Origin: Andalucia godoyi
Taxonomy: Eukaryota > Discoba > Jakobea > Jakobida > Andaluciidae
Assembly (NCBI GenBank): GCA_009859145.1
Contig: VRVR01000009.1
Location: forward strand, 248,001 to 312,000
Length of the DNA stretch: 64,000 nucleotides
Direction of reading: 5' to 3'
The notes under the pieces were generated by a model. That model did no database searches. It was not told where the DNA came from and worked only from the letters and a program-made list of their open reading frames with translations. Position numbers and translations under genes: made by a program. This document shows, in pieces, positions 28,226 through 36,800 of the stretch. Every line of letters starts with the position of its first letter. Position 1 is the stretch's first letter.

Positions 28226-30931
28226 CTACTCATAGATCTCCTCCACAGATTCAATAAGGCGGATTCCCTTTTCTTCCAATGCTTCAAGCAATGGGACATA
28301 TAGATCGGCGGTCATTGGTCCACACACTCCGACGCGAGAAATCACATTGTCAAGCACCAGCTGCGTTGCGATGGCACATGGCACACCAACACAGCGCGCC
28401 ATTGCTGTCAAGGCACCCGGCTGTCCCAAAGGATCCCCATACATAACCAGCGAAGCCATCTTCTTTTGCTTTCGCGGTTGACCAGGAAGCTGGTAGATAA
28501 ACTCGTGAGTCAAGATCACAAGGTCGCGCTCACCCTTTTCATAAACAAGCGTCGCATTGAGCAGCGATGTCAAGGCATCAATGGGCGTTTTCGCAGCGCC
28601 GTCGTATTTGGTTGTGTCCAAAAACATTCCAAACCACTTCAACCCTGCGAGAGCCTCTGACACCCGTTCCATGTCCCCACGGAAAACATGCTCAAGCTTC
28701 TGTTGCACAGCAGTCCGCACACTGTCCACAGAAACACGGAGGACCGCAGACAGCAAATCCGGCCACGATTGCGGACGATTTTCGTCAAGTGAATTGGTAT
28801 CCATAAGGCCCAAACCGCGGAATGCGAGCACCATAGTTGCAAACCCGGGGAAGCGCAACGTTCCTCGAAGCATCGTCTCCGCCTCCGGGATTCCGTACAA
28901 TTCCTTGTACTTGATCGAATCCCGATTGGCAACACCGACAAGATTAAACCCGCGATAGACGCGTTGTGGGCATGCGTGCTCGTACGTCTGGCCAGATGCA
29001 CGCTCCACGACCTGGCCATTCACCAGGAACCGAGCAGGTGCCTCTGCAGCAGTCAAAACACCACGGGGGTTCCAAGAGAATTTGTATCCCAGCGGGTTGT
29101 TCGAGTTTTCGGGGGCAGGAAGCCCTCCAGCAAACGACGTAAAGCTGATCACCTTTCCGCCTTTGGAATGAATCTGGTCGATCACCATTTTCGCGGAACA
29201 ATGATCAATGCCTGGGTCAAGCCCAACTTCGTTCAAAATTACGATGCCTGCGTCACGAGCGGCAGAATCCAATGAGGCAAGCTCGGGGGATATGTAGCTG
29301 GTCGTGATCAAACTCTTCTTCTCTCGGATGCACACTTCCGCAACGCGGACATGCAAGGTTGCAGGAAGCAGCGAAATGACAATATCATGCTTGGAAACCA
29401 ACGATTGTAGTACAACGCTGTCCTCCAAATCCAACAAGACCGCCCGCGCAGTTGTCGGCGCAAACTCGTCTACCAGCTTTTGCGCTTGCTCAAGGATGTT
29501 GGACGCAATCGTAAGTTGGTTTCGAGACAGCTCTGCAAAGTAGTGGACAAGCCCAGCTGACACAAAACCAGACCCAAGAACAAGAATACGTCGCACAGCC
29601 TTCATCGTGTTCTTTCTGAGTTCCGCAATGTACTGGAACGGAGGAGTCAGCTGCCCGTGTGAAGTGATGATGGCCTTGTGGACTTCGGCTGGAAGGTCGT
29701 TCGCCTGATTCTCGAACGATGCTGATCCGTCGGAGAGTGCAATTGGCTTGACGAAGGGAAGCAGTGAGTTTCCAAAAAACTCAGACGACTGGAAAGGCAA
29801 CTCTGCAGGAAGATGGTCCACTCCGAGAAACAAGACGCCGTCGCTGTGAATGTCGTAATTGGTGCGTTGGTTCATGACATCATACACAAACGTCGGATTA
29901 TCGATTGTCGTAGCATGCACGAAAAATTCCACAGACCCTTGCGGATCACAGGAAATGTCAGCGATTGCATGAAGCCTCCAGCGCTTCTCCCGCATGAGCT
30001 GTTGGGCCTGTCGAGTCGTTACCAAACGAGGGTACTTTGGTTCCCAGTACATACAGTTCACCATTAGCGACAGGTACGGAAGGACCTTCTCATGGTAGAT
30101 TGGTTCATACGATGCAGGGTTGGCGTAGTACTCCTTCTTGTCAAAAGGCTTGGATCTGTCCTTTGGTTTCACCATGTGCTTCGATTCTGACACTGTGATG
30201 TACACGCACCGCCTGTCCTTCGTTTTCATGACGCTTTCAAGGTCGTCCGAGGACACAAACTTGTGAGGCAGCAATTCCAGAATTTCCAACGCAGCAGTCG
30301 CAACTGATCCTGTGGAAGTGACGCCGATGATAAACGGACACAGAGCATCCGGAAGCCCAATGCGCTCAATGACCTTTCCGACATTGCGAATGGCATCCTT
30401 GGCATCATCCAGAGAACGATACGTTCTTGACAGAGAGCAGTACAAGAAAGGAGTTGAAAATCCAAGGGCCAGCAAACGATCGCCCACTGCGGCCAGAATA
30501 TCGATCGTTCCAGCATATCCTGCATACGGGCCAAAGCGCACAAGACGCTCGTTCTTGGGATTCGTAATCTTTTCATAGTCAATCATACGGATCCTCTTCT
30601 CCAGCATTGTGTCCAGCAGCGGCATGTTGTGTGGCTGCGCCTTGATCGTGTGCGAGAAGAAGATGTACGTCCGCTCGGGAATCAGCAGCGCTGCTGGAAC
30701 CTCCTTCACAGCAAGAATCGTTGCTGCTGGACTCAAGTCCTCGGACACTGTCGCACCCGCTTCTTCGTACTCTCCATCCGAGTAACAGCGAATATTCGAA
30801 GGCTGGACAATCACCTGGACACCAGACTGCACCAGTTCTCGGACTTGCACAGGAGTCAGCGGGACGCGCCGTTCCCACCGATTCTTGTCTTCTCGACGAA
30901 TTCCAATAATGCCGTTGCCCTTGATTGCCAT
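28226..30931 (-). CDS. AASS: bifunctional lysine-ketoglutarate reductase / saccharopine dehydrogenase (AASS)
   Basis: 901 residues for the main exon. The N-terminal LKR half begins GIRREDKNRWERRVPLTP and contains FFSHTIKAQPHNMPLLD and a GYAGTIDILAAVGDRLL block. The SDH half begins at about residue 450 with the Rossmann motif ILVLGSGFVSAGLVHYF and continues with LNEVGLDPGIDHCSAKMVID. LKR condenses lysine with 2-oxoglutarate to saccharopine, and SDH splits it to aminoadipate semialdehyde and glutamate: the main lysine-degradation route of animals and plants, mitochondrial in animals. A splice acceptor (TTCCAG) lies 2 bp before the ATG, and an upstream exon in the correct phase could add a mitochondrial leader (see 31127-31314). 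Confidence 0.96.
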   Translation of the reverse strand: MAIKGNGIIGIRREDKNRWERRVPLTPVQVRELVQSGVQVIVQPSNIRCYSDGEYEEAGATVSEDLSPAATILAVKEVPAALLIPERTYIFFSHTIKAQPHNMPLLDTMLEKRIRMIDYEKITNPKNERLVRFGPYAGYAGTIDILAAVGDRLLALGFSTPFLYCSLSRTYRSLDDAKDAIRNVGKVIERIGLPDALCPFIIGVTSTGSVATAALEILELLPHKFVSSDDLESVMKTKDRRCVYITVSESKHMVKPKDRSKPFDKKEYYANPASYEPIYHEKVLPYLSLMVNCMYWEPKYPRLVTTRQAQQLMREKRWRLHAIADISCDPQGSVEFFVHATTIDNPTFVYDVMNQRTNYDIHSDGVLFLGVDHLPAELPFQSSEFFGNSLLPFVKPIALSDGSASFENQANDLPAEVHKAIITSHGQLTPPFQYIAELRKNTMKAVRRILVLGSGFVSAGLVHYFAELSRNQLTIASNILEQAQKLVDEFAPTTARAVLLDLEDSVVLQSLVSKHDIVISLLPATLHVRVAEVCIREKKSLITTSYISPELASLDSAARDAGIVILNEVGLDPGIDHCSAKMVIDQIHSKGGKVISFTSFAGGLPAPENSNNPLGYKFSWNPRGVLTAAEAPARFLVNGQVVERASGQTYEHACPQRVYRGFNLVGVANRDSIKYKELYGIPEAETMLRGTLRFPGFATMVLAFRGLGLMDTNSLDENRPQSWPDLLSAVLRVSVDSVRTAVQQKLEHVFRGDMERVSEALAGLKWFGMFLDTTKYDGAAKTPIDALTSLLNATLVYEKGERDLVILTHEFIYQLPGQPRKQKKMASLVMYGDPLGQPGALTAMARCVGVPCAIATQLVLDNVISRVGVCGPMTADLYVPLLEALEEKGIRLIESVEEIYE

Positions 30932-30932
30932 C

Positions 30933-31126
30933 CTGGAAAGACCAAAGAGAAAAGCAAATACTTCTTGAATACGCGTGAAAGAAACAAAAACAAAAACAAA
31001 ATAAATTTAAATTTAAATTAAAAAAATGAAGGCAATTTTAAAAAAAAAAAAACCAAAAATATAAAAGAAGGAAAAGAAACGAGGAGAGAAAAATAATAAT
31101 ATTTATATTGCTGAAGCAAAACATAC
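30933..31126 (-). other. candidate intron upstream of LKR/SDH (194 bp)
   Basis: Donor GTATGT with first base 31126 and acceptor TTCCAG ending at 30933, just before GATGGCA. Size and donor fit the four better-supported introns. No conserved motif is joined, so it is unproven; it could lie wholly in the 5' UTR. Confidence 0.5.
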
Positions 31127-31314
31127 GAACACCGTCTAAAGGACGCGACTGCTGCGAGAAAAATGAAAAAGCCTGTGGGGGAAAGGGCAGCAGCGAAAAA
31201 ACAGCCCTGCAGTCGCCAAACGTCGACGCCTTCGGTGCACCAAGGGTAGTGCGGAGCCATCGCGTTCTTCCAAAACACTGTCGACTGTCTGCCGGCTTGT
31301 CGCGACCTTATCAT
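31127..31314 (-). CDS. AASS: candidate first exon of LKR/SDH with mitochondrial-type leader
   Basis: An open frame from an ATG at 31314 ends at the GTATGT donor in phase 2; the single base G before the LKR/SDH ATG completes codon TCG and keeps the downstream frame, so the two exons would fuse to a 964-residue protein. The leader begins MIRSRQAGRQSTVFWKNAM: basic, hydroxylated and free of acidic residues, as in mitochondrial presequences. The rest of the exon is less typical (hydrophobic FFIFLAAVAS segment). Animal AASS is mitochondrial, which makes such a leader plausible. Confidence 0.45.
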
Positions 31315-31544
31315 AGCTCTTCCAAAAAAAGACTGATAGACATCAAGAATTCCAAACAAAGGTCGGGAAAACGGAGCCTAGTGGCTAGTTTGCAATGTAG
31401 GCAATGAAGGAAGTGAATGATCGATGCGGATGAGACTCCGCGGATTCTGCATTCTTCTCATGTTGTTCTTGTGAAATCTCTTTGTGATCGTCCGGATTAT
31501 ACATATTATACACACATCCACGCTGTACCTTGGGATTTTACGTA

Positions 31545-32768
31545 ATGAGACACAGAAAATTCCAGGATTGGACGTTTTATGACATTTATGGAGACTCAGA
31601 ATCGCATACTGGTCTGTTTTTTTCGAGCCGGACCCGTAAACCGCGGCTCGTCATTGCAGGGATCACAGTGCTTCTGGCGATATGGATGTTGATACGGCAA
31701 ATATTCGGAACCGAACCAAAGCTTTGTCCAGAGATGTGTCGAGTGTTCCCTGTGGACATTTCAGAAAAGGGCGCAAGTCAATTATCATCCATTAGCGAAG
31801 AGTCCTTCGCTCTCAATGATCCATTATCCGTATTTTCAAAATCTGTCTTTGTAGAGCAACCGGAAACAAAATACTTGTTTGCTCTGTTGCTGCCAGTCCG
31901 TTCTGAACCCAAGAGACTTGGGACGAAGTTCCACGACCAGCTGCTTGTGAAGTACTTTGGAGCGTCCTTTTGCCGCACCCTCTCCGACGAGTCGCTGCTG
32001 CATTTTGAATACCGGTTCTATGTCGGGTATGATTTTCGGGACCCCGTGATTGACTCGAAGCAGTTTCAGTCCGACTATACTGCTTGGCTTCAGTCGAAAT
32101 GTCCTGTAAAAGCGCGCTTGTCGTTTGTTTGGATTCCACTCTATGGCCTCCACGGCAGGATCAATGCGATTTGGAATGTTCTCAGCCACCGTGCGCATGC
32201 AGACGGCGCGCACTTCTTCAGTCCGATGAACGACGATGTGGAGCTTATGACAGAAAACTGGGCATACAAGCACGCAATGCAGCTGCTGAGCCATCCGAAG
32301 TATCCGGGCTTTGGGATCTCCGTCTTTCGGGATCTGTGGATGCCGAACTTCCCAACGTTTCACGTGGTGTCCAGAGTGCACACAAACATCTTTGGGGGGG
32401 CGTATTATCCACTGTCGTTCTTGGGAGCAAACAATGATCCGTGGATCTTCACGGTGTACTCCGTCTTCCAGTCCGCGTTCAACAACTCACAAATAACATT
32501 GCGCAACCGAGTCGGTGGGACCGTGAATCGGTACGAGTACGGTGCACCGGAGGACTTTGATGGCATGGTTGCTCTCCACGTATCAACAGTTGCACGATTC
32601 CTTCGAAGAGTTCGACTTGCAGAACCGTGGGTTTTTGCTGATGATACTTTGCTGGCCTACAGTTTTGCTTGCGTCGAAATGGTCATGCAGCGATTCGACG
32701 ATTCTATTCTGGAAAAGTCGTGTCCGGACCTCGAATCCGTGCAGTATCGTCCACTCGTGTTTGCCTGA
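31545..32768 (+). CDS. type II membrane protein with glycosyltransferase-like (GT-A) domain
   Basis: 407 residues. A basic N-terminus (MRHRKFQ...RTRKPR) is followed by one membrane segment at about residues 35-55 (LVIAGITVLLAIWMLI), as in Golgi glycosyltransferases. The lumenal part contains LFALLLPVRSEPKRL, a block GRINAIWNVLSHRAHADGAHFFSPMNDDVEL (quoted here only in part; the DDV near residue 228 may act as the metal-binding DxD equivalent), then PGFGISVFRDLW and a late LGANNDPWIFTVY. This arrangement fits a GT-A fold nucleotide-sugar transferase, but I cannot name a family or substrate. The track-like earlier start at 31530 is TTG; I use the ATG at 31545. Confidence 0.72.
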   Translation: MRHRKFQDWTFYDIYGDSESHTGLFFSSRTRKPRLVIAGITVLLAIWMLIRQIFGTEPKLCPEMCRVFPVDISEKGASQLSSISEESFALNDPLSVFSKSVFVEQPETKYLFALLLPVRSEPKRLGTKFHDQLLVKYFGASFCRTLSDESLLHFEYRFYVGYDFRDPVIDSKQFQSDYTAWLQSKCPVKARLSFVWIPLYGLHGRINAIWNVLSHRAHADGAHFFSPMNDDVELMTENWAYKHAMQLLSHPKYPGFGISVFRDLWMPNFPTFHVVSRVHTNIFGGAYYPLSFLGANNDPWIFTVYSVFQSAFNNSQITLRNRVGGTVNRYEYGAPEDFDGMVALHVSTVARFLRRVRLAEPWVFADDTLLAYSFACVEMVMQRFDDSILEKSCPDLESVQYRPLVFA

Positions 32769-32816
32769 TGCGGAGGGTGAAGGATGATGTTTCCTGTGTC
32801 GCTCAAAGATCCCTTC

Positions 32817-32832
32817 CCCCCCCCCCCCCCCC
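32817..32832 (+). repeat. homopolymer of 16 C
   Basis: Uninterrupted C run 48 bp after the glycosyltransferase stop codon. Prone to slippage and sequencing error; length should be treated as approximate. Confidence 0.95.
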
Positions 32833-32930
32833 GTGTACTAAAAACACCATTCTCCAAGAAGTGCCAGTCCATGGCGATGCACGAGACTTCCTACTTGGAA
32901 GTGAGTGCTTCTGTGATGCTGCATCTTTTT

Positions 32931-32987
32931 GAATTTGAATTCACATTCGGTTCCGATACAAAGCCGAATATGGATGGTCCGCAATGA
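32931..32987 (+). repeat. short dispersed repeat, family 1, copy 1
   Basis: 57-bp stretch about 84% identical to 54583-54639, same orientation. Both copies contain AATTCACATT, GGTTCCGA, CAAAGC and TATGGA blocks in order, and both lie shortly after a stop codon in the sense direction of the upstream gene. Similarity weakens but may continue for about 20 bp further. Confidence 0.65.
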
Positions 32988-33606
32988 TGAATCAACTGTT
33001 CCTGATGATGATGGTGGGATGACGATGAACAAGTGCACACGTGATATTTCGTGAGCGTTTCCCGGATTCTTTGCTTTTATTGAAAATGGGTGCACCTTAA
33101 AATGCTGGTGTGAGCAGACGTCGTCGACACTCCACAGGCTCGCATCCCGATGCTGAAAATCAAGAACACGTCACGGCTGTACATAAAAGTGGTACAGAAA
33201 CATTTTTGATCAATTTTGGCGTTTTTGTTTCTATCCGACTTTCCATTTCTCTGATTCTGATTCTGATTCTGACTCTGATTCTGATTCTTGTTCTGATTCT
33301 CGTTCGGAAACAACAAACAAACAAACATATACACATAGTACTATCTGTGTTCCTCTTCCGTTTTGCTGTCATTTCTTTCCTTCGGCGCCTCTTGTTTATG
33401 AAACAATCCTGAACGAGTGGGCTCACGTTGATTTTCTTTGACTATTATTCATCAGAATATTATTTCAATATTGTTTTATCTTCTTCTTCCTCCTCCTCCC
33501 CCTCTTCTTTTTCGTCTGTTTCCCTCCCTCCTCTTCTTTTTTTGGTGGGTGGTCCTATTTCCTCTCAGAAAACACAAAAAGCCATTTTCCCGCCCCTTTT
33601 TGTTTG

Positions 33607-33650
33607 TTCGACATTCGACATTCGACATTCGACATTCGACATTCGACATT
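33607..33650 (+). repeat. tandem heptamer repeat (TTCGACA)n
   Basis: Six perfect 7-bp units in the upstream region of the large kinase gene. Confidence 0.95.
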
Positions 33651-33818
33651 CATACAGCATTCCTCTGAGCATACCTCATTGATTCACCGCTCGCTAGAGC
33701 CCGCTGAGATAATCTCCACCAGTCTCATCAACGTCGCTATTTAATATTATCATTTCTTTGTGTTTGTATTAGTGTTTGGTTATCCACAGTTTGTTGTCTG
33801 TCTGTGTGTTTGCTTTTC

Positions 33819-36800
33819 ATGAAGTCTGCAAAAGTGTCTTTTGCGCCGCTATCCATTGATACATTGGATCCTGCGTCGGCGGATCCACCTCATCCTGCGA
33901 ACGTGGAGTCTCCGATGTTCACGAATTCACCCCTTGCTCGAACGACTTCCAACATCGAGTACACGACAGATTACCCCATCAGTGGGAGCGGTGTGAATGG
34001 AGTAGCATCGTCTTCAACATCAGCGTTAGCATCAACATCAACAACATCGCGGTATTCGGGACTTGCTTTCACACCGACTGCTGCGTCTGGAACATCATTG
34101 CGATTCACAAAGATTGGATCCTCGCCAATGTTTCGCAACTATCGACCATCGGAAAACATGAAAGAAAGATTGTACTGGGCGAAGCGTCACGTGGACGAGG
34201 ATTTGCGGTCTCTGCAATTGGAGATGAATGCAGACCAGATTGTTCGTCATCATCTTTCGGTAACATTGTTCGATTCTGTGCAGGACCTCATTGGTAGAGT
34301 CTTGTCCATGTCAGATGCAGACTTGCTAACTGGTTCGTATCGCGAAATATCGCAGCAATTACTCTCCATGGAGGAATCCGCAAAATCTTCGGTTGATATG
34401 CGTGTGGTTCATCGACTGATGATCATTTTCTCTCGGTGCACACGTGTCCTCATTACTCTGGAGGGCATCCGGACAATCACTGAAACGGGTGGTTCCGGTT
34501 CACCTTCGTTGTCTGTCCGGCATTCCGGAACGTCGACTCCCGCTGTCTCTGAAGGATTGTCCGACGACGATTGCCATTCTGGTTCTACCGTCGTGCGGGA
34601 TTCGTCAGCTGCGAAGGCGGGTGCAGATGGGAAGCTTGCAAAAAAGCGGGACTTGTCGCCGTTCGCAGGCGGATATGGCGTCATCACACCTCGAAAAGGA
34701 TCAACGTCGGGTGATCAATCTCCGTACTCGCCTTTAAATCGCGGAAGATCGCGAACGGTGCACGTAAGTCCGTCATCCACTGCTCGTTCTCCGTTCGCCG
34801 GTGCCTCCGCAGGTGTGCCCCCGGCTTCCTTGTTTGATGCGACCTCTCCATCCAATGTACATTCTGCGGAGCTTGAAGGCGAATCTGTGCAGGGAAACCA
34901 AGTGGATGACCTCGTGGATTCCAAGACGGACGATGATGACGATGCTTCTGTGTATTCAGACGCTGGTTTTGCATTGCAGGACCCCCGCATTCCATCCCCC
35001 GAGTCCATTATAGAGACTCTTCGGAATGTGCATCGCAAGTCAACTCTTAAAGCGGCGGGGGGATCGTCGACGAGTGTTACACCGTGTTCACCCTCCGCCT
35101 GCCATTCTCGTATTTCGTCCAGTTCGTCGATTCTTTTCGAAGCGTATCAACCGTCAGGAACCGATGGTGCTCTGATCGAAGGCGATTCTACGTCTGGTGT
35201 GTTGAAAGGCGATGGCGAAACGGATTCCTATGCAGTATCGCCTTCCAGCACGCCGGATACTGCGAAGGAAAAGGAAAATCCCGGTGTCAAGAAGTGGATC
35301 GATCGGTTTATGAGCAAATTCCGGTGGCCAAAAAAGAAAAAGGACAAGACTGTGGATTACATCACACCAAGTCTTCCATCGGAAAGCTCGTTGGATACGG
35401 ATACACCCTCTTTGGATGATGACGATGCGAACAACATCGGCCTGTTTGTACCAGGTTCACAGGATTCTGCAGCCCACAAAGCCTCTTCTCTGGCTGAACC
35501 GCTGCAGTCCGATGACAGCACTCACCAACTTGTCACTACGCCCGTGGAGCCATTGTCCACAGCGACTGCGTGCAGCGTGTCTCCGTTTCCAGAATCTGCT
35601 TCCGCATCAGTTGCGCCGCCTACCGGGGATTCTCCTTTGAAGGATCTTGCGGAAAAGAACGTGCAAAACATGGAGCTGCTTTGTCGAATTTGTGAAGAGC
35701 TCGTGTCCATTGATCAACTAGAGGAGCATTCCAAATATTGTTCTGCGTACTCCAATATGGATATGAAGTCATCTTCTTGTGACGAACGGTTGCAGAAACT
35801 GGTGTCGTCGATTTCCAACAAGATTGAAAGACAGTCGAATGGCGAAGCGAACATCGACGAAGAGACGCGCTGCCGTTTGGCATATGAAGTCGTGCTACTC
35901 CGTTTTTTCCGCGGGGTAGCCCGTCGTGTTGCTGCCCTGGAGTATGGCGATGCTGCCAGCTTACGAAAGTGCGACGCTCTTTATTGTGACCTGGGATTAG
36001 CGTTGAATTGCCAGCACCCGGACTTGCCCAATTATGCTCTCAGCACTGAAGCCGGAGAACCCAAGAAGCAAAAGATATCTTCTACGATTCATCAAATTGG
36101 CCAGCGCGTGGAAATTGTTGTGCACGATAAGTGCAAGGTTCTGAAGGAGGGGCTGGAGTATGGGAAGCGTCGTGTGGTTGGACTGTCATCATCTGGAGGT
36201 TCGGAACGTACCCAGGCGAAAATGCCGAGTATTGTGGAGTACCAGTCCGAGGGCTCCGTCTCCTCGCCCCATTCAAATCGGCACTCCTCGAGTTCCCCGT
36301 CCAACATTCGACAGCTTGAGGATGCGGTGGAAGACGTTTCTCTTCACAGAGGGAAACGAGGAAAGAGCGAGCCGCGCCGAATGACATTTCAAGATTTTGA
36401 GTTTCTGAAACCCATTTCGCGTGGAGCATATGGCCGCGTGTTTCTTGCTCGCAAGAAGAAAACTGGAGATCTGTACGCCATCAAGGTTTTGGCTAAGGAA
36501 GAAGTGATTCGAAAGAATCTTGTCCACAGAGTCAAAGAGGAACGTCGCATTCTTTCCATTTTTGCTCGCAGCCATGACTGGGTTGTCAAACTGTTCTATG
36601 CGTTCCAAGGAAAGCTCAATCTCTACCTGGTTATGGAATACTGCCCAGGTGGAGATCTATTCTCGCTGTTGCAGAGATTCGGCGTCTTTGACGAATCAAT
36701 GACGAAGCAGTATGCTGCAGAATTGGTGTTGGCATTGGAGGAATTGCACGCTCGGGGAATTGTGCATCGCGACTTAAAGCCGGACAACGTACTGCTGGAT

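Larger units (their letters stand above)
32769..33818. promoter_or_regulatory. 1.05-kb gap with several simple repeats and a dispersed element
   Basis: Between the glycosyltransferase-like gene and the large kinase (both +). Holds a run of 16 C (32817-32832), a 57-bp dispersed element (32931-32987), a CTGATT hexamer repeat (33251-33300) and a TTCGACA heptamer repeat (33607-33650). The last 150 bp before the kinase start is T-rich. No gene recognised. Confidence 0.6.

Noticed and set aside
33607-33650. Regularly repeated units considered as a CRISPR array
   Set aside because: Direct 7-bp tandem repeat without spacers in a eukaryotic genome.
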